A DNA stretch of 16,124 nucleotides from UBA4655 sp964585575 (GCA_964585575.1 CAZPEM010000073.1:1-16124); one strand, 5' to 3'; positions 1 through 8,278 are shown, counted from the stretch's first letter. The notes: generated by a model not told the origin, from the sequence alone. Numbers and translations: made by a program.

Positions 1-810
1 GGCGAGCTCTACGACTGGGACGCCGCGAGCACCTACATCCAGGAGCCGCCGTTCCTCGCGGATCTCACTCGTGAGGCGAAGCCGCCGAAGTCGATCCACG
101 GGGCGAGGGTGCTTTTGGCGCTCGGCGACAGCGTCACGACCGACCACATCTCCCCCGCCGGCAGCATCGCGAAAACGAGTCCGGCCGGCGTGTTTCTCAT
201 CGGCCACGGCGTCGAGCCTTCCGACTTCAACAGCTACGGCGCCCGCCGCGGCAACGACCGCGTGATGACCCGCGGCACGTTCGCCAACATCCGCATCCGC
301 AACCTGCTCGTGCCCGGGGTGGAGGGGGGCGTGACCCGGCTCCTGCCGGGGAGCGAGGTGATGCCGGTCTACGACGCGGCGATGAAATACCGGGAGACCG
401 GCACGCCGCTGGTGGTGCTCGCGGGCGCCGAGTACGGCACCGGCAGCTCACGCGACTGGGCCGCGAAGGGGACGATGCTGCTCGGGGTGCGGGCCGTGCT
501 CGCGACGAGCTTCGAGCGGATCCACCGCTCGAACCTGGTCGGCATGGGTGTCCTGCCGATCGTGCTGCCGAAGCCGTGGCAGGAGCTCGGCCTCACCGGC
601 GAGGAGACCTTCGACATCCCGGTCGATGAGAAGCCCATGAACTCGGAATTCGGGCCGAGGTCGACGATCGTCGTGAAGGCGACCTCGCCCGACGGAAGCG
701 TGAAGGAGATTCCCTGCCTCGTGCGGATCGACACGCCGGTCGAGCTCGACCAGTTCAAGGCGGGCGGGATCCTGCCCTACGTGCTGCGAAAGCTGCTGGC
801 TACGGGCTAG
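1..810 (+). CDS. acnA: Aconitate hydratase A, C-terminal part (5' truncated by window)
   Basis: The reading frame is open from base 1 and ends at TAG 808-810, giving 269 residues, about 30% of a normal ~890-residue AcnA. Aconitase isomerises citrate to isocitrate in the TCA cycle in the cytoplasm, using a 4Fe-4S cluster. The visible part covers the linker and the C-terminal swivel domain: YDWDAASTYIQEPPF, then GDSVTTDHISPAGSI, DFNSYGARRGN, RGTFANIRIRN, and EYGTGSSRDWAAKGT followed by SFERIHRSNLVGMGVLP. These are near-consensus blocks of the AcnA/IRP family and include the substrate-binding SSRDWAAKG loop. The cluster cysteines lie upstream of the window and cannot be checked. The gene ends 13 bp from the stop of the convergent SET-domain gene. 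Identity is secure; nothing looks damaged. Confidence 0.97.
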   Translation, partial: GELYDWDAASTYIQEPPFLADLTREAKPPKSIHGARVLLALGDSVTTDHISPAGSIAKTSPAGVFLIGHGVEPSDFNSYGARRGNDRVMTRGTFANIRIRNLLVPGVEGGVTRLLPGSEVMPVYDAAMKYRETGTPLVVLAGAEYGTGSSRDWAAKGTMLLGVRAVLATSFERIHRSNLVGMGVLPIVLPKPWQELGLTGEETFDIPVDEKPMNSEFGPRSTIVVKATSPDGSVKEIPCLVRIDTPVELDQFKAGGILPYVLRKLLATG

Positions 811-823
811 TGCTTGGTGCGGG

Positions 824-1354
824 CTAGTCCTTGCCGACGAGGTGCAGCTCGTCGGGATCGACGATCCAGCCCCGGCACGTGGAGGAGCCGCAGCGGCACG
901 GGATCGCGGCGTCGGCCGGCCAGCAGTAGTCGATCGACAACTCCTCGCCAGGAGCGATCGGCCGGATCGTCTGGAGCCAGAGCCGATCCTTCTGCGACGG
1001 GTCGTCGGCGTCGTCCCAGTAGAAGATCTCGCAGTTGGGATCGCACTTGTGGTTCACGAACCGGAAGGGCGGGGCGGGCTCGAGGAGCCTGCCGCTCTGG
1101 AGCTCCATGCAGTAGCTCGAATCGGCCGGATGCTCGTCGAGCACCTCGCCGTGGATTTCGCCGAGAACGATGCCTGCCGCAAGACGTTTCTTCGCGAAGA
1201 CGCCCCGGCCGACGTGGGTTTCACCGATCCGTACGAGTTGCGAACCTCGTCCTTGGGTCGGCCTCCGGGGAGACGCTGGCTGTGTACTCAAGGCTGTCGG
1301 TCGATCGTCATGGTCGAGGGTGGAGCGCGGCGGGAAGCCCCGCACGAAAGCCAC
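824..1354 (-). CDS. SET-domain protein (lysine methyltransferase-like) with post-SET cysteines
   Basis: Up to 176 residues. From residue ~41 it is a compact SET domain: GRGVFAKK (49-56), the pseudoknot motif FVNHKCDPNC (99-108), GEELSIDY (136-143) carrying the expected catalytic-site tyrosine, and a post-SET-like CRC....C cluster (C153, C155, C160). Known SET enzymes transfer a methyl group from S-adenosylmethionine to protein lysines. With C108-like and post-SET cysteines present, zinc binding as in eukaryotic enzymes is plausible, but the bacterial substrate is unknown. The start is uncertain: the frame opens with GTG at 1354, no clear ribosome site precedes it, and residues 1-40 are low-complexity, so a later GTG or TTG start is possible. 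The upstream same-strand TIM-barrel gene ends 55 bp away, so co-transcription is possible. Its 3' end faces acnA. Confidence 0.88.
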   Translation of the reverse strand: MAFVRGFPPRSTLDHDDRPTALSTQPASPRRPTQGRGSQLVRIGETHVGRGVFAKKRLAAGIVLGEIHGEVLDEHPADSSYCMELQSGRLLEPAPPFRFVNHKCDPNCEIFYWDDADDPSQKDRLWLQTIRPIAPGEELSIDYCWPADAAIPCRCGSSTCRGWIVDPDELHLVGKD

Positions 1355-1409
1355 GGGTTGTATCGGCCGCCCGGGGGCCCGTCAATGAGCCTCTCACCGC
1401 ATCAGCCGG

Positions 1410-2387
1410 TCAGGCCGGCAGTTCCGCGCGGATCCGCTCGAGCAGCTTCTTCGTGGCCAGGATGCCTTCCTCCTCGGAAAGATCCTTGCCCTCGTACTCG
1501 ATGCCGACATGCCCCCGGTAGCGCGACTTGGCCACGATCGCGAGCATTTTCCGGTAGTCGGTCCGCACCTCGTTGCCGGCCTCGTCGAACTCGTGGCTCT
1601 TGGCGCTCACGCCCTTCGCCCATGGCATGAGTTCCTCGACGCCGACGTAGCGGTCGTAGTCGTGGAAGTTTCCGAAATCGGGCAGCGTGCCGCAGTTGGG
1701 CCGATCGACCAGCCGCATCACGCCGGCGAGCCATTTGCCGTTGCTCGAAAGCCCGCCATGGTTCTCGACGATGACCGCCATCTTCATCTGCCCCGCATAT
1801 TCGCACAGCCGCGAGAGGCCGTCGGCAGCGAGCTTCTGCTGCTCCTCGAAGCTGCCGTCGCTCGCGGCGTTCACCCGGATCGAGTGGCAGCCGAGCCGCT
1901 TGGCCGCCTCCACCCACGGGAAATGGTTCTCGATCGCCTTCGTGCGGTTCTGACCGTCGGGATCGCCAAGTCGGCCGAGCCCGTCGCACATGACCAGCAG
2001 GCTTGCGACCCCCTCGTCGGCGGCCCGCTTCGCGAGGTCGGCCAGATAGGCGACGTCCTTTGCCTTGTCCTTGAAGAACTGGTTCACGTATTCGACGGCT
2101 TCGATCCCGAACCGCTGTCGGGCGAACCGCGGGAAGTCGAGATGGTCGAGCTTTCCGGCGAAGATCGTGCGATGGAGCGACCACTCCGCGAGCGAAATCC
2201 GGAACGGCACGTCGGCGGTGGTCGCCTTCTTCGGCCCGGCGTTCCCCGAAGCGGCGTTCTTCACGTCGTCGGCCACGGCCGAACCGCCCGCGGCGGCGAT
2301 CGCGGCCGCGAGAAATCGCCGCCGGCCCACGGCCCGTGCGTCTGCGGCCATCCGCAACCCAGCCTCGGCGGTCGAAGAAACGTTCAT
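1410..2387 (-). CDS. Tat-exported sugar phosphate isomerase/epimerase-like TIM-barrel protein
   Basis: 325 residues. The N-terminus carries a twin-arginine signal: GRRRFLAAA at 21-29, then an Ala/Gly-rich hydrophobic stretch, so export folded with its metal is expected. The mature part is an AP-endonuclease-2/xylose-isomerase-like barrel. Four expected metal ligands are visible: E208 (VIVENHGG), D237 (PDFGNF), H265 (KSHEF) and E297 (GIEYEG). Family members isomerise or epimerise sugars or hydroxypyruvate; the substrate here is not determinable. The ATG at 2387 is preceded by AAGGAG about nine bases upstream; M13 is an alternative start that keeps the signal. The gene is divergent from the sulfatase-like gene at 2455 and may be co-transcribed with the SET gene downstream. 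Such Tat-exported barrels are common in planctomycetes, often in carbohydrate-degradation loci. Confidence 0.9.
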   Translation of the reverse strand: MNVSSTAEAGLRMAADARAVGRRRFLAAAIAAAGGSAVADDVKNAASGNAGPKKATTADVPFRISLAEWSLHRTIFAGKLDHLDFPRFARQRFGIEAVEYVNQFFKDKAKDVAYLADLAKRAADEGVASLLVMCDGLGRLGDPDGQNRTKAIENHFPWVEAAKRLGCHSIRVNAASDGSFEEQQKLAADGLSRLCEYAGQMKMAVIVENHGGLSSNGKWLAGVMRLVDRPNCGTLPDFGNFHDYDRYVGVEELMPWAKGVSAKSHEFDEAGNEVRTDYRKMLAIVAKSRYRGHVGIEYEGKDLSEEEGILATKKLLERIRAELPA

Positions 2388-2454
2388 GCCCGCTCACTCC
2401 TTCGCCGTACTATAACCTCGAGTCGCTCGAGCGGCTCCCGGAGAGTCTGCAGTT
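2388..2454. promoter_or_regulatory. Divergent intergenic region with CTCGAG dyads
   Basis: Sixty-seven bases separate two divergently transcribed genes. They contain two CTCGAG hexamers (2417-2422 and 2426-2431) spaced by TCG, the second within the 10-bp palindrome CGCTCGAGCG (2424-2433). On the minus strand TATAGT (2415 down to 2410) matches the -10 consensus at five of six positions, but I see no good -35. Purine-rich ribosome sites flank both genes. It must hold the promoters; the dyad could be an operator, though this is inference. Confidence 0.35.
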
Positions 2455-3519
2455 TTGTCGCCCACCGTTTTGTCAACCTCCGCCGAACTCGATCCGCCGC
2501 CGGCTCGGCTCGTGGCCGTCACCATCGACTGGCTGCCCGCCTGGATGCTGCCGGCCTACGGCGCCACATGGGTCGCCGCAGCCGCGGTCGATGCGGTCGC
2601 CGCCGCCGGCGTGGTCTTCGATCGGGTTCTCGCCCAATCGGTCTGCCTTGCCGAGACCCGCAGGCTGCTCCTGCCCTTCGAAAATGCCCCGGAACTCGCC
2701 GGTCAGGTCGCCAGGACCGCCGACCTCGACGAGGCTGCGGAACTCGTCGGCCGCGGCCGACACCGGGTGGTGCTCTGCCATCTCGACCGTCTCGGTCGCG
2801 GCTGGGAAGCGCCGGCCGAGTTGCGGGAGCGGTATCGCGATGCCGAGGATCCGCCGGCGATGGAGGGCGTCTTGCCGCCGTGCTTCGCGATCGACGAGAA
2901 GACCGACCCCGACCGGTTGACGGTGGTTCGTCAGGCGTTCGCCGCCGAGGTGACGGCGATCGACGAGCGGCTTGGGCTGCTGCTCGAGGCGGTCGCCGGC
3001 TCGCCCACGCCGTGGCACGTCTGCGTGGCGGGAACGGGCGGCATGCCGCTGGGGCTCCACGGCCAGATCGGGGTCGCGCCGCAGGATCACTGCATTCGGC
3101 CGTACGGCGAGCGGGTGCATCTCCCGGTGATCCTCCGCGAGGCCGGCGGACGCATGGCGGGCCAGCGGTTTCCTGGACTCGTCTCCGCGGCCGACATCGG
3201 TGCGACGCTCGGCGAGTGGCTCGACGTCGCGGCAGGATCGTGCTCCCACGGGGCAGCGAGTCTCGCGGGGCTCTTCGACACGTGGGCCGCCCCGAGCCGA
3301 GAGCAGCTCTTCATCCGGGGCAGGGCGGCTGCGGCGATGGCCACGCCCGACTGGCATCTCGTGGCCGCCTGGCCGCAGGGACAGGACGCGGGCGTGCAGG
3401 CGTCGCTCTTCGCGAAGCCCGACGACTACTTCGAGGTGACGGACGTGGCCGACCGTTGCCCGGCGGAGGCCGACGCGATGCTCCGCGAATGCCTCGCCCA
3501 CCCCGATCTGCCGGGCTGA
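2455..3519 (+). CDS. Degenerate sulfatase-fold protein (alkaline phosphatase superfamily), catalytic residues lost
   Basis: 354 residues starting at TTG 2455, preceded by GGAG about 11 bases upstream; a later GTG at 2511 is possible. The layout follows type I sulfatases. VAVTIDWLPAWML (20-32) sits where the metal-binding VVDDLRPD strand is expected. FDRVLAQSVCLAETRRLL aligns with the FDNAY..PVCSPSR formylglycine region, keeping a Cys (C64) but not the CxPxR motif. A middle R.RYRD..DPP segment precedes an AAEV.AIDERLGLLLEAV helix. AGTGGMPLGLHG (192-203) replaces the catalytic TSDHGexLGEHG loop, losing its Asp and His. The C-terminal RGRAAAAMATPDWHLVAAW resembles the sulfatase end strand. No signal peptide is evident. 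I infer an inactive relative, perhaps with a binding or scaffold role. It lies 79 bp upstream of the large secreted protein on the same strand, so they may be expressed together. Confidence 0.75.
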   Translation: MSPTVLSTSAELDPPPARLVAVTIDWLPAWMLPAYGATWVAAAAVDAVAAAGVVFDRVLAQSVCLAETRRLLLPFENAPELAGQVARTADLDEAAELVGRGRHRVVLCHLDRLGRGWEAPAELRERYRDAEDPPAMEGVLPPCFAIDEKTDPDRLTVVRQAFAAEVTAIDERLGLLLEAVAGSPTPWHVCVAGTGGMPLGLHGQIGVAPQDHCIRPYGERVHLPVILREAGGRMAGQRFPGLVSAADIGATLGEWLDVAAGSCSHGAASLAGLFDTWAAPSREQLFIRGRAAAAMATPDWHLVAAWPQGQDAGVQASLFAKPDDYFEVTDVADRCPAEADAMLRECLAHPDLPG

Positions 3520-3583
3520 ATCCGCGGCCGAAAAGACCTTCACGGGCCGCCGCCGGCCAGCTACTATTCCGACCCATTTTGCC

Positions 3584-3589
3584 GGAGGT
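3584..3589 (+). promoter_or_regulatory. Ribosome binding site that decides the GTG start at 3599
   Basis: GGAGGT lies nine bases before GTG 3599. The two in-frame ATGs at 3623 and 3638 have no comparable site, so the upstream GTG is preferred although it puts a short basic extension before the signal peptide. Confidence 0.6.
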
Positions 3590-3598
3590 CAGGCGGCC

Positions 3599-6500
3599 GT
3601 GCTGCCAGTGCGCGCTACGAAGATGTCTCGGGATCGCATGCGGTTCGTCCGGCGGACGACCGCGGCCGTCGCGGCATGGCTGTTTGCCGCGACGATCCTG
3701 CCCGTCGGCCTTCACGTCTCGGCGGCTGGAGAGGCGATCGTGACGGACGCCGTGCCTGTCGCCATCCGCGTGACATGGGGTGGCGGCAAGCAGCGGCGGT
3801 GGACGGGCCGCATCACGCTCGGCGGCGCCGCCACGATCGTGCGGTGCCGCTCCCTCTCGCCCGAGCCCGATGCCAACGCCGGCTTCCATCTCGCCGACGG
3901 CGGGGTCGTCATCCACCAGCCGTCTGCCCGGCCGTTCGACGGCATCGACCTCATGCTCGATCGCGGTGACGGTGGCCGGATCACGGTCGAACTGGAGGCT
4001 GACGGACGGTCCAACGAGCGGAAGACGCTGGAACTGCCGATCGACGACGTCCTCGCGTCGTCCCGCCAGCAGCCGCTCGACCAGGATGGCAACAGGCTGC
4101 ACGTGCGGCGGGTTCCGGGCGATGCGATCCAGGTTGCGTTCCGATCCTTCCGCGACGCGGCGTCCGGCGACGAGGTGGTCGGCGGCACTCCGTCGGGGGC
4201 TGCCGCGTGCCTCCGTAGGCCGGGGGAAATCGTTCGGCTGTGGGTTCGTCCGTTGATCGACGGGAAGGCGGCCAAGGCCGGTGACTACGAACTGCGGCTC
4301 CGCCTTCTCGGAGGCGGAAAGCAGCTGTTCGCCGCCGCGATCCCTCTCGCCCCCGCCGATTCCGGGGGGGCGAAGCCGGTGATCCGGAGCTTCGCCGAGG
4401 TGCCCGTCGAGGTGCCGCTGCCGACCCGGGAAGGGGCTTACGACCTCGAGTTCGACGTGCTCGAACGAGGCAGCCTGCGGTGGTCGCGGGCGGTCGCGAG
4501 CCGCACCGTCCAGTTCGTGGCGGTGGCTGCGTCGAGTCCGGTGGCCTCCGGCGAGCGGATGCAGGTCGTCTACGAGCTCGATCCGGGCAGCCCGCGGCTG
4601 CTCGATCGCCTGCGGCGACTTCCGGGGGTCTCGGTGCCGGCATTGAACGTGCCGCAGCTGCCGGTTCCGCAGATCGGAATGGGGCAGATTTCGAAGCCGG
4701 GGGGAGGGGGATTGCCGCGACTGCCCGGTGTCGATGCCCTCATGCCTCGCGGCGGTGGCCTCGTCGCCGCGGGTGATTCCACGGTGGAGCCCCACCCGCT
4801 CGGGCCGGTGCTGAAGCTTCCGCCGGCCGGCTCGTCCGGATCACCGACCTGGGAGGGAATCGCGATCCCGGTGGTGCGGCCGGGTATTCCCCACGTCATC
4901 GAACTGGAATACCCGAGCGACCAGGATGCCACCGTGGCGGTGGCCGTCGTCGAGCCGAACCCATCGGGGGAAGGTGTGGCGATTTCGACCGAGGGGGGCT
5001 TTCGCGTGGAGCGTCCCGCGTTCGGCGGCGAGCCGGCCCGCATGGAGGTGCACCGGCTCGTCTTCTGGCCGAAGACGCGGCTGCCGGTCGTCGTGCTTGC
5101 GAATCCGTCGCCGGTCCGCGGTGCGGTGGTCGGTCGCCTCCGCGTGCTCGCCGGGCCGGACAGGCTCCCTTCGCAGGATCGTGCGGCCGGCCGCCGGGGC
5201 ACGCTCGCCGCCGGTCGGCAGGTGCATGGCTACCTCGCGAAGCCCGACTTCTCCCGGTTCATCGGCATCGATGCGGTGGATCCGGAGTCCGGTCGGCCGA
5301 TTCACGACTGGGGGGCGGCCCTCAGCGGCATCGCGAGGTGCGCCGAGCAACTGAAGGCTCAGGCCGCCGACGGGGCGATGATCGCCTTCTATGCCGATGG
5401 CGTCGCCGCGTGGCCTTCGAAGCTCGGCCTGGGCGGCACCCGCTGGGACGGCGGAGCGTTCGCGGAACGTGGCGCGGACCTCGAGCCGAAGGATCTCGTC
5501 GCCCTGGCGATGCGTGTCTTCGAGCGGGAACGGCTGGGGCTCGTTGCGGCGATCGAATGCTCGGGGCCGCTCGCGTCGCTCGAGGCGGCCTTGGCCGACC
5601 CACTGGCCGACGTCGTCGGCATCGAGTGCGTGGGACGCGACGGTCGGCCCGCTCCTTCCTCGCCGGGGCGTCAGGAGCGTCGCTACAACATTCTCGATCC
5701 CCGCGTGCAGGATGCCGTGGTCGGCCTTGTTTCCGACCTCGTCGTGAGGCTCGGCGATTCTCCGGCCGCGGCCGGACTGGCGGTCATCCTCGGCCACGAC
5801 GGCTGGATGCACCTGCCGGGAGTGGCCTGGGGGCTCGACGACGAGACGATGGAGAGCTTCGGCCGGGAGATGCGGATCGAGGTGCCTCGCGAGGGCGATG
5901 ATCGCTTCGCCCGGAGAGCGTCGCTCGTCGAGGGGCCGGCGCGGGCCGCCTGGCTCGACTGGCGGGCCGGCAGGATCGCCGAACTCCATGCGCGGCTGGC
6001 CGACGTCGTCGCAAGCCGCAGGCCCGGGCTGGATCTCCATGTCGTCATGACGACGCTGTTGACGGAGGGGCCCGTTGCCGCCCGATTCCGCCCGATGCTC
6101 GGAGCCGCCGCGGCAGAGTCAGGGGCGCTGCTCGACCTGGGGATCGACCCGGCGAGGATCGCCGCGCATCCGCGGATCGTCTTCGTCTCGCCCCATCAGC
6201 GGATCGCCGGCGAGGACATCGTTGCCGAGGGCACGATCGAGCGGACCGTGCGGTCGCTCGCCGTCGTGAAGGAACTCGCCCGAGTTCCTCGCCGCGGCGC
6301 GGTGTTGCTCGATCGGACGCTCGAGGTCGATCTGCGTCGGGCCGGCAGGCTCCTCGGCAGCGGTGCCTCGGCGGGGGCGATGGCGGCCGTGAAGCTTCAC
6401 TCGCCGCCCGCAGGGCCGGACCGGTCGCGAGGGATCGCCGAATCCCTGGTGCCGGCCGACTGCGAGCGGTTGTTCGACGAATCACTGCTCGTCGATCTCA

Positions 6501-7675
6501 CCCCGGAGGCGATGGCGAAGAGGTTGCGGGCGTTCGCCTCGCTTCCGGCCGGCACGATGGAGACGGTGGCCGGCTTGCCGGCGCCGATCGTCGCGCGGAC
6601 GATCCGCGACGGCGACCGGCTGTCGGTCTGCCTCGTGAACGCTTCGGCCGCCGCATGCACGGCCCGCCTCACGCCGGAGAATCCGTGGGCGTCGCTCGTC
6701 GATGCCGATGGCGGCGGACCCGTGGTCGCGTCCATCCCCGCGAGCGGCTCGCGTGAAGCCCGTCGGCCCAGCTGGCAGGTGCCGCTCGGCCCGTGGGAGG
6801 TGCGGTCGCTCGACGCGACGGGCCAGGGGGCGGTCGTTTCGGTCGGAGTGATCCACGACGACTCGGTGCGGAAGGCCGTCGAGGAGCAGCTCGCCTCGCT
6901 GCGTCGCAGACGTGCCTCGCTCGAGATGCCTTCGCCGCTTGAGTCGCTCGACAACCCCGCGTTCGAGCTGCCGTCGGCCGGCGGGGCGGTGCCCGGCTGG
7001 GAGCTCGTCGAGGCCGGCCGCGGGGCGATCGACGTCGTGGCCTCGGGTGCCTCCGGCAGCCCGCAGGCGATCCGCTTCGCGAGCGAGCACGGGCTGGCCA
7101 CGCTCCAAAGCAACGCCTTCGCGGCGCCGCGGACGGGCCGGGTGAGCGTCGCCGCCTGGCTGAAGCTCGATGATGACGGTGGGCAGCCGCCACTAAGGAT
7201 CGCCGTCGAGGGCCGCGAGGGAGACCGACAGTACTATCGGTTCGCGCCGGTCGGCGTCGGGGAGGGGTCGATGCCGCTGAAGAAAGACTGGGCACAGGTG
7301 GTGCTCCAGATCGACGACCTGCCGACAAGCGGCATGGAGTCGTTGCGGGTGCGATTCGACCTGCTCGGACCGGGCCGGGTTCGGATCGACGAGGTGCGGG
7401 TGTTCGACCTGGCGTTCGAGGAGTCGCAGCGGGTGCAGCTGTCGAAGGCGCTCGCCCTCATCGACCATCGCCTCGCGTCGGGCGACGTGGGGGCCTGCCT
7501 CGTCGAGTTGGACACGCACTGGCCCCGCTTCCTCATGGGGCTCGTGCCGGACAAGGGGGCCGACCCGGCCTTGTCGAGGAAGGATTCGCAGGAGTCCGGC
7601 CGGCAGCAGGGCTCCGAAAAGGACAGCGAGATCCGGTCGAGCATGATCGAGAAGATGCGCCGCTTCTGGCAGTAG
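3599..7675 (+). CDS. Large secreted protein with glycoside-hydrolase-like core and C-terminal jelly-roll-like domain
   Basis: 1358 residues. An export signal lies near 14-45: basic RFVRR, then AAVAAWLFAATILPVGL and an SAAGEA-like cleavage region. Residues ~45-330 look like beta-sandwich repeats, followed by a Pro/Gly-rich linker around 340-400 with short proline repeats (PQLPVPQIG). From ~540 to ~900 is a TIM-barrel-like region: GYLAKPDFSRFIGIDAV, then YNILDPRVQDAVVGLV (~697), GWMHLPGVAWGLDDETMESFG (~735-756) and AAWLDWRAGRIAELHARL. This resembles the glycosyl-hydrolase-like family 10 (GHL10)/beta-galactosidase superfamily, where a DDxTxxxFxxxxG block and a helix with WxxWRA recur. Residues ~1113-1310 (DNPAFELPSAGG..PGWEL through GRVRIDEVRVFDL) look like a carbohydrate-binding jelly-roll. 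The protein probably acts on polysaccharide outside the cytoplasm, but I could not assign catalytic acids. The stop lies 3 bp from the convergent small gene. Confidence 0.75.
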   Translation: MLPVRATKMSRDRMRFVRRTTAAVAAWLFAATILPVGLHVSAAGEAIVTDAVPVAIRVTWGGGKQRRWTGRITLGGAATIVRCRSLSPEPDANAGFHLADGGVVIHQPSARPFDGIDLMLDRGDGGRITVELEADGRSNERKTLELPIDDVLASSRQQPLDQDGNRLHVRRVPGDAIQVAFRSFRDAASGDEVVGGTPSGAAACLRRPGEIVRLWVRPLIDGKAAKAGDYELRLRLLGGGKQLFAAAIPLAPADSGGAKPVIRSFAEVPVEVPLPTREGAYDLEFDVLERGSLRWSRAVASRTVQFVAVAASSPVASGERMQVVYELDPGSPRLLDRLRRLPGVSVPALNVPQLPVPQIGMGQISKPGGGGLPRLPGVDALMPRGGGLVAAGDSTVEPHPLGPVLKLPPAGSSGSPTWEGIAIPVVRPGIPHVIELEYPSDQDATVAVAVVEPNPSGEGVAISTEGGFRVERPAFGGEPARMEVHRLVFWPKTRLPVVVLANPSPVRGAVVGRLRVLAGPDRLPSQDRAAGRRGTLAAGRQVHGYLAKPDFSRFIGIDAVDPESGRPIHDWGAALSGIARCAEQLKAQAADGAMIAFYADGVAAWPSKLGLGGTRWDGGAFAERGADLEPKDLVALAMRVFERERLGLVAAIECSGPLASLEAALADPLADVVGIECVGRDGRPAPSSPGRQERRYNILDPRVQDAVVGLVSDLVVRLGDSPAAAGLAVILGHDGWMHLPGVAWGLDDETMESFGREMRIEVPREGDDRFARRASLVEGPARAAWLDWRAGRIAELHARLADVVASRRPGLDLHVVMTTLLTEGPVAARFRPMLGAAAAESGALLDLGIDPARIAAHPRIVFVSPHQRIAGEDIVAEGTIERTVRSLAVVKELARVPRRGAVLLDRTLEVDLRRAGRLLGSGASAGAMAAVKLHSPPAGPDRSRGIAESLVPADCERLFDESLLVDLTPEAMAKRLRAFASLPAGTMETVAGLPAPIVARTIRDGDRLSVCLVNASAAACTARLTPENPWASLVDADGGGPVVASIPASGSREARRPSWQVPLGPWEVRSLDATGQGAVVSVGVIHDDSVRKAVEEQLASLRRRRASLEMPSPLESLDNPAFELPSAGGAVPGWELVEAGRGAIDVVASGASGSPQAIRFASEHGLATLQSNAFAAPRTGRVSVAAWLKLDDDGGQPPLRIAVEGREGDRQYYRFAPVGVGEGSMPLKKDWAQVVLQIDDLPTSGMESLRVRFDLLGPGRVRIDEVRVFDLAFEESQRVQLSKALALIDHRLASGDVGACLVELDTHWPRFLMGLVPDKGADPALSRKDSQESGRQQGSEKDSEIRSSMIEKMRRFWQ

Positions 7676-7678
7676 CGG

Positions 7679-7978
7679 TCACTGCTCGGCGGTCTTCTTC
7701 GCACGGCTGCGACGGCGTGGCGGCCGCGGCATGGCCCACTCCTTCGTGAGCGTCTCGAACACCTCGGGCGTCTCGTACCGCACGATCGTCGTGCCCTCGG
7801 GCATCGGGCCGATGAGCGAACGGAAGACCGGCGCACCCCGGAGTTCGAGGTCCGTGCTGCAGTCGTCGGTGCCGATCTGGAGGTGGGTGCGGAGGAGCGG
7901 GGCGGGGGAATCGAAGTCGTGGATCACCAGTTCCCCGTCCGCACCTCGGGTGACCACCCGCCATGTCTGCTTTGCCAT
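7679..7978 (-). CDS. Small protein of unknown function with a basic tail
   Basis: 99 residues from ATG 7978, starting MAKQTWRVVTRGADGELVIHDF. A longer in-frame start exists at 8056, but AGGAAA about ten bases before 7978 and the protein-like composition from there favour the short form. I do not recognise the family. It is soluble, with alternating beta-like segments (residues 5-22, 30-60), an FETLTKEW helix near 77-85, and a strongly basic tail (PRPPRRRSRAKK) that could contact nucleic acid or be disordered. No signal peptide or membrane segment. It converges on the large secreted protein with only 3 bp between stops, so there is no room for separate terminators. Confidence 0.7.
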   Translation of the reverse strand: MAKQTWRVVTRGADGELVIHDFDSPAPLLRTHLQIGTDDCSTDLELRGAPVFRSLIGPMPEGTTIVRYETPEVFETLTKEWAMPRPPRRRSRAKKTAEQ

Positions 7979-8185
7979 CGCTCTGGTATTTCCTGCTTGG
8001 AGTGCCCGGATCGCTTGGTCGTTCATCGGCATCGTGGGGCGGTAAACCCGACCCAAGCCGCCGGGGGCCGCGTCTTCGACACGGTCGGCGCAACAGGAAC
8101 TGGGGTCAGGCGGAAAGCCGGGGGCCGGCGACGGGCGATCCGGATTGAGGGGGAAGGCCCGTCAGCGTACGTTTCAGGGCTTGTT
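7979..8185. other. Intergenic region with no identifiable gene
   Basis: No frame here has convincing protein character and I see no RNA fold. It must contain the promoter of the small minus-strand gene. A short stretch, aactggggtcagg near 8097, resembles aactggggtcaagg just before the second tRNA-Ser copy (8754), possibly another remnant of the same duplication. Confidence 0.4.
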
Positions 8186-8270
8186 GGAGCGCAAGCGAAT
8201 TGGCCAGGGGTTTGGCTCGAAATCAGATGCCCCGAAAGGCGGTGTGGGGGGGCGAATCCGATGCCCTCCG
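8186..8270 (+). pseudogene. Decayed tRNA-Ser copy (anticodon position CGA)
   Basis: From 8193 to 8278 this matches the tRNA-Ser at 8774-8856 closely, including the identical blocks AAGCGAATTGGCCAG, CTCGAAATCAGATGCCCCGAAAGG and ATGCCCTCCGCTGCGGTA-type 3' flank. The acceptor can still pair GGAGCGC with GCCCTCC apart from one C-C mismatch, and the anticodon remains CGA. The T arm is broken: the conserved TTCGAAT has become GGCGAAT and three of the five stem pairs are lost. The anticodon stem also depends on wobbles. I therefore call it a non-functional duplicate. It abuts the truncated IS3-type gene, suggesting it came from a mobile-element insertion at the tRNA locus. Confidence 0.75.
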
Positions 8271-8278
8271 CTGCGGTA
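8193..8278 (+). repeat. Direct repeat copy 1 (tRNA-Ser segment)
   Basis: This 86-base segment pairs with 8781-8864 as an imperfect direct repeat 588 bases apart. Near-complete identity at both ends, including eight bases of 3' flank (CTGCGGTA), shows that more than the tRNA was duplicated. It has the arrangement of attachment-site remnants flanking an excised or eroded insertion. Confidence 0.8.

Noticed and set aside
1509..3743. 744-codon plus-strand open frame across the TIM-barrel and sulfatase-like genes
   Set aside because: Arg/Pro-rich shadow of the true frames; long false frames are common at this GC content. It has no recognisable domain.
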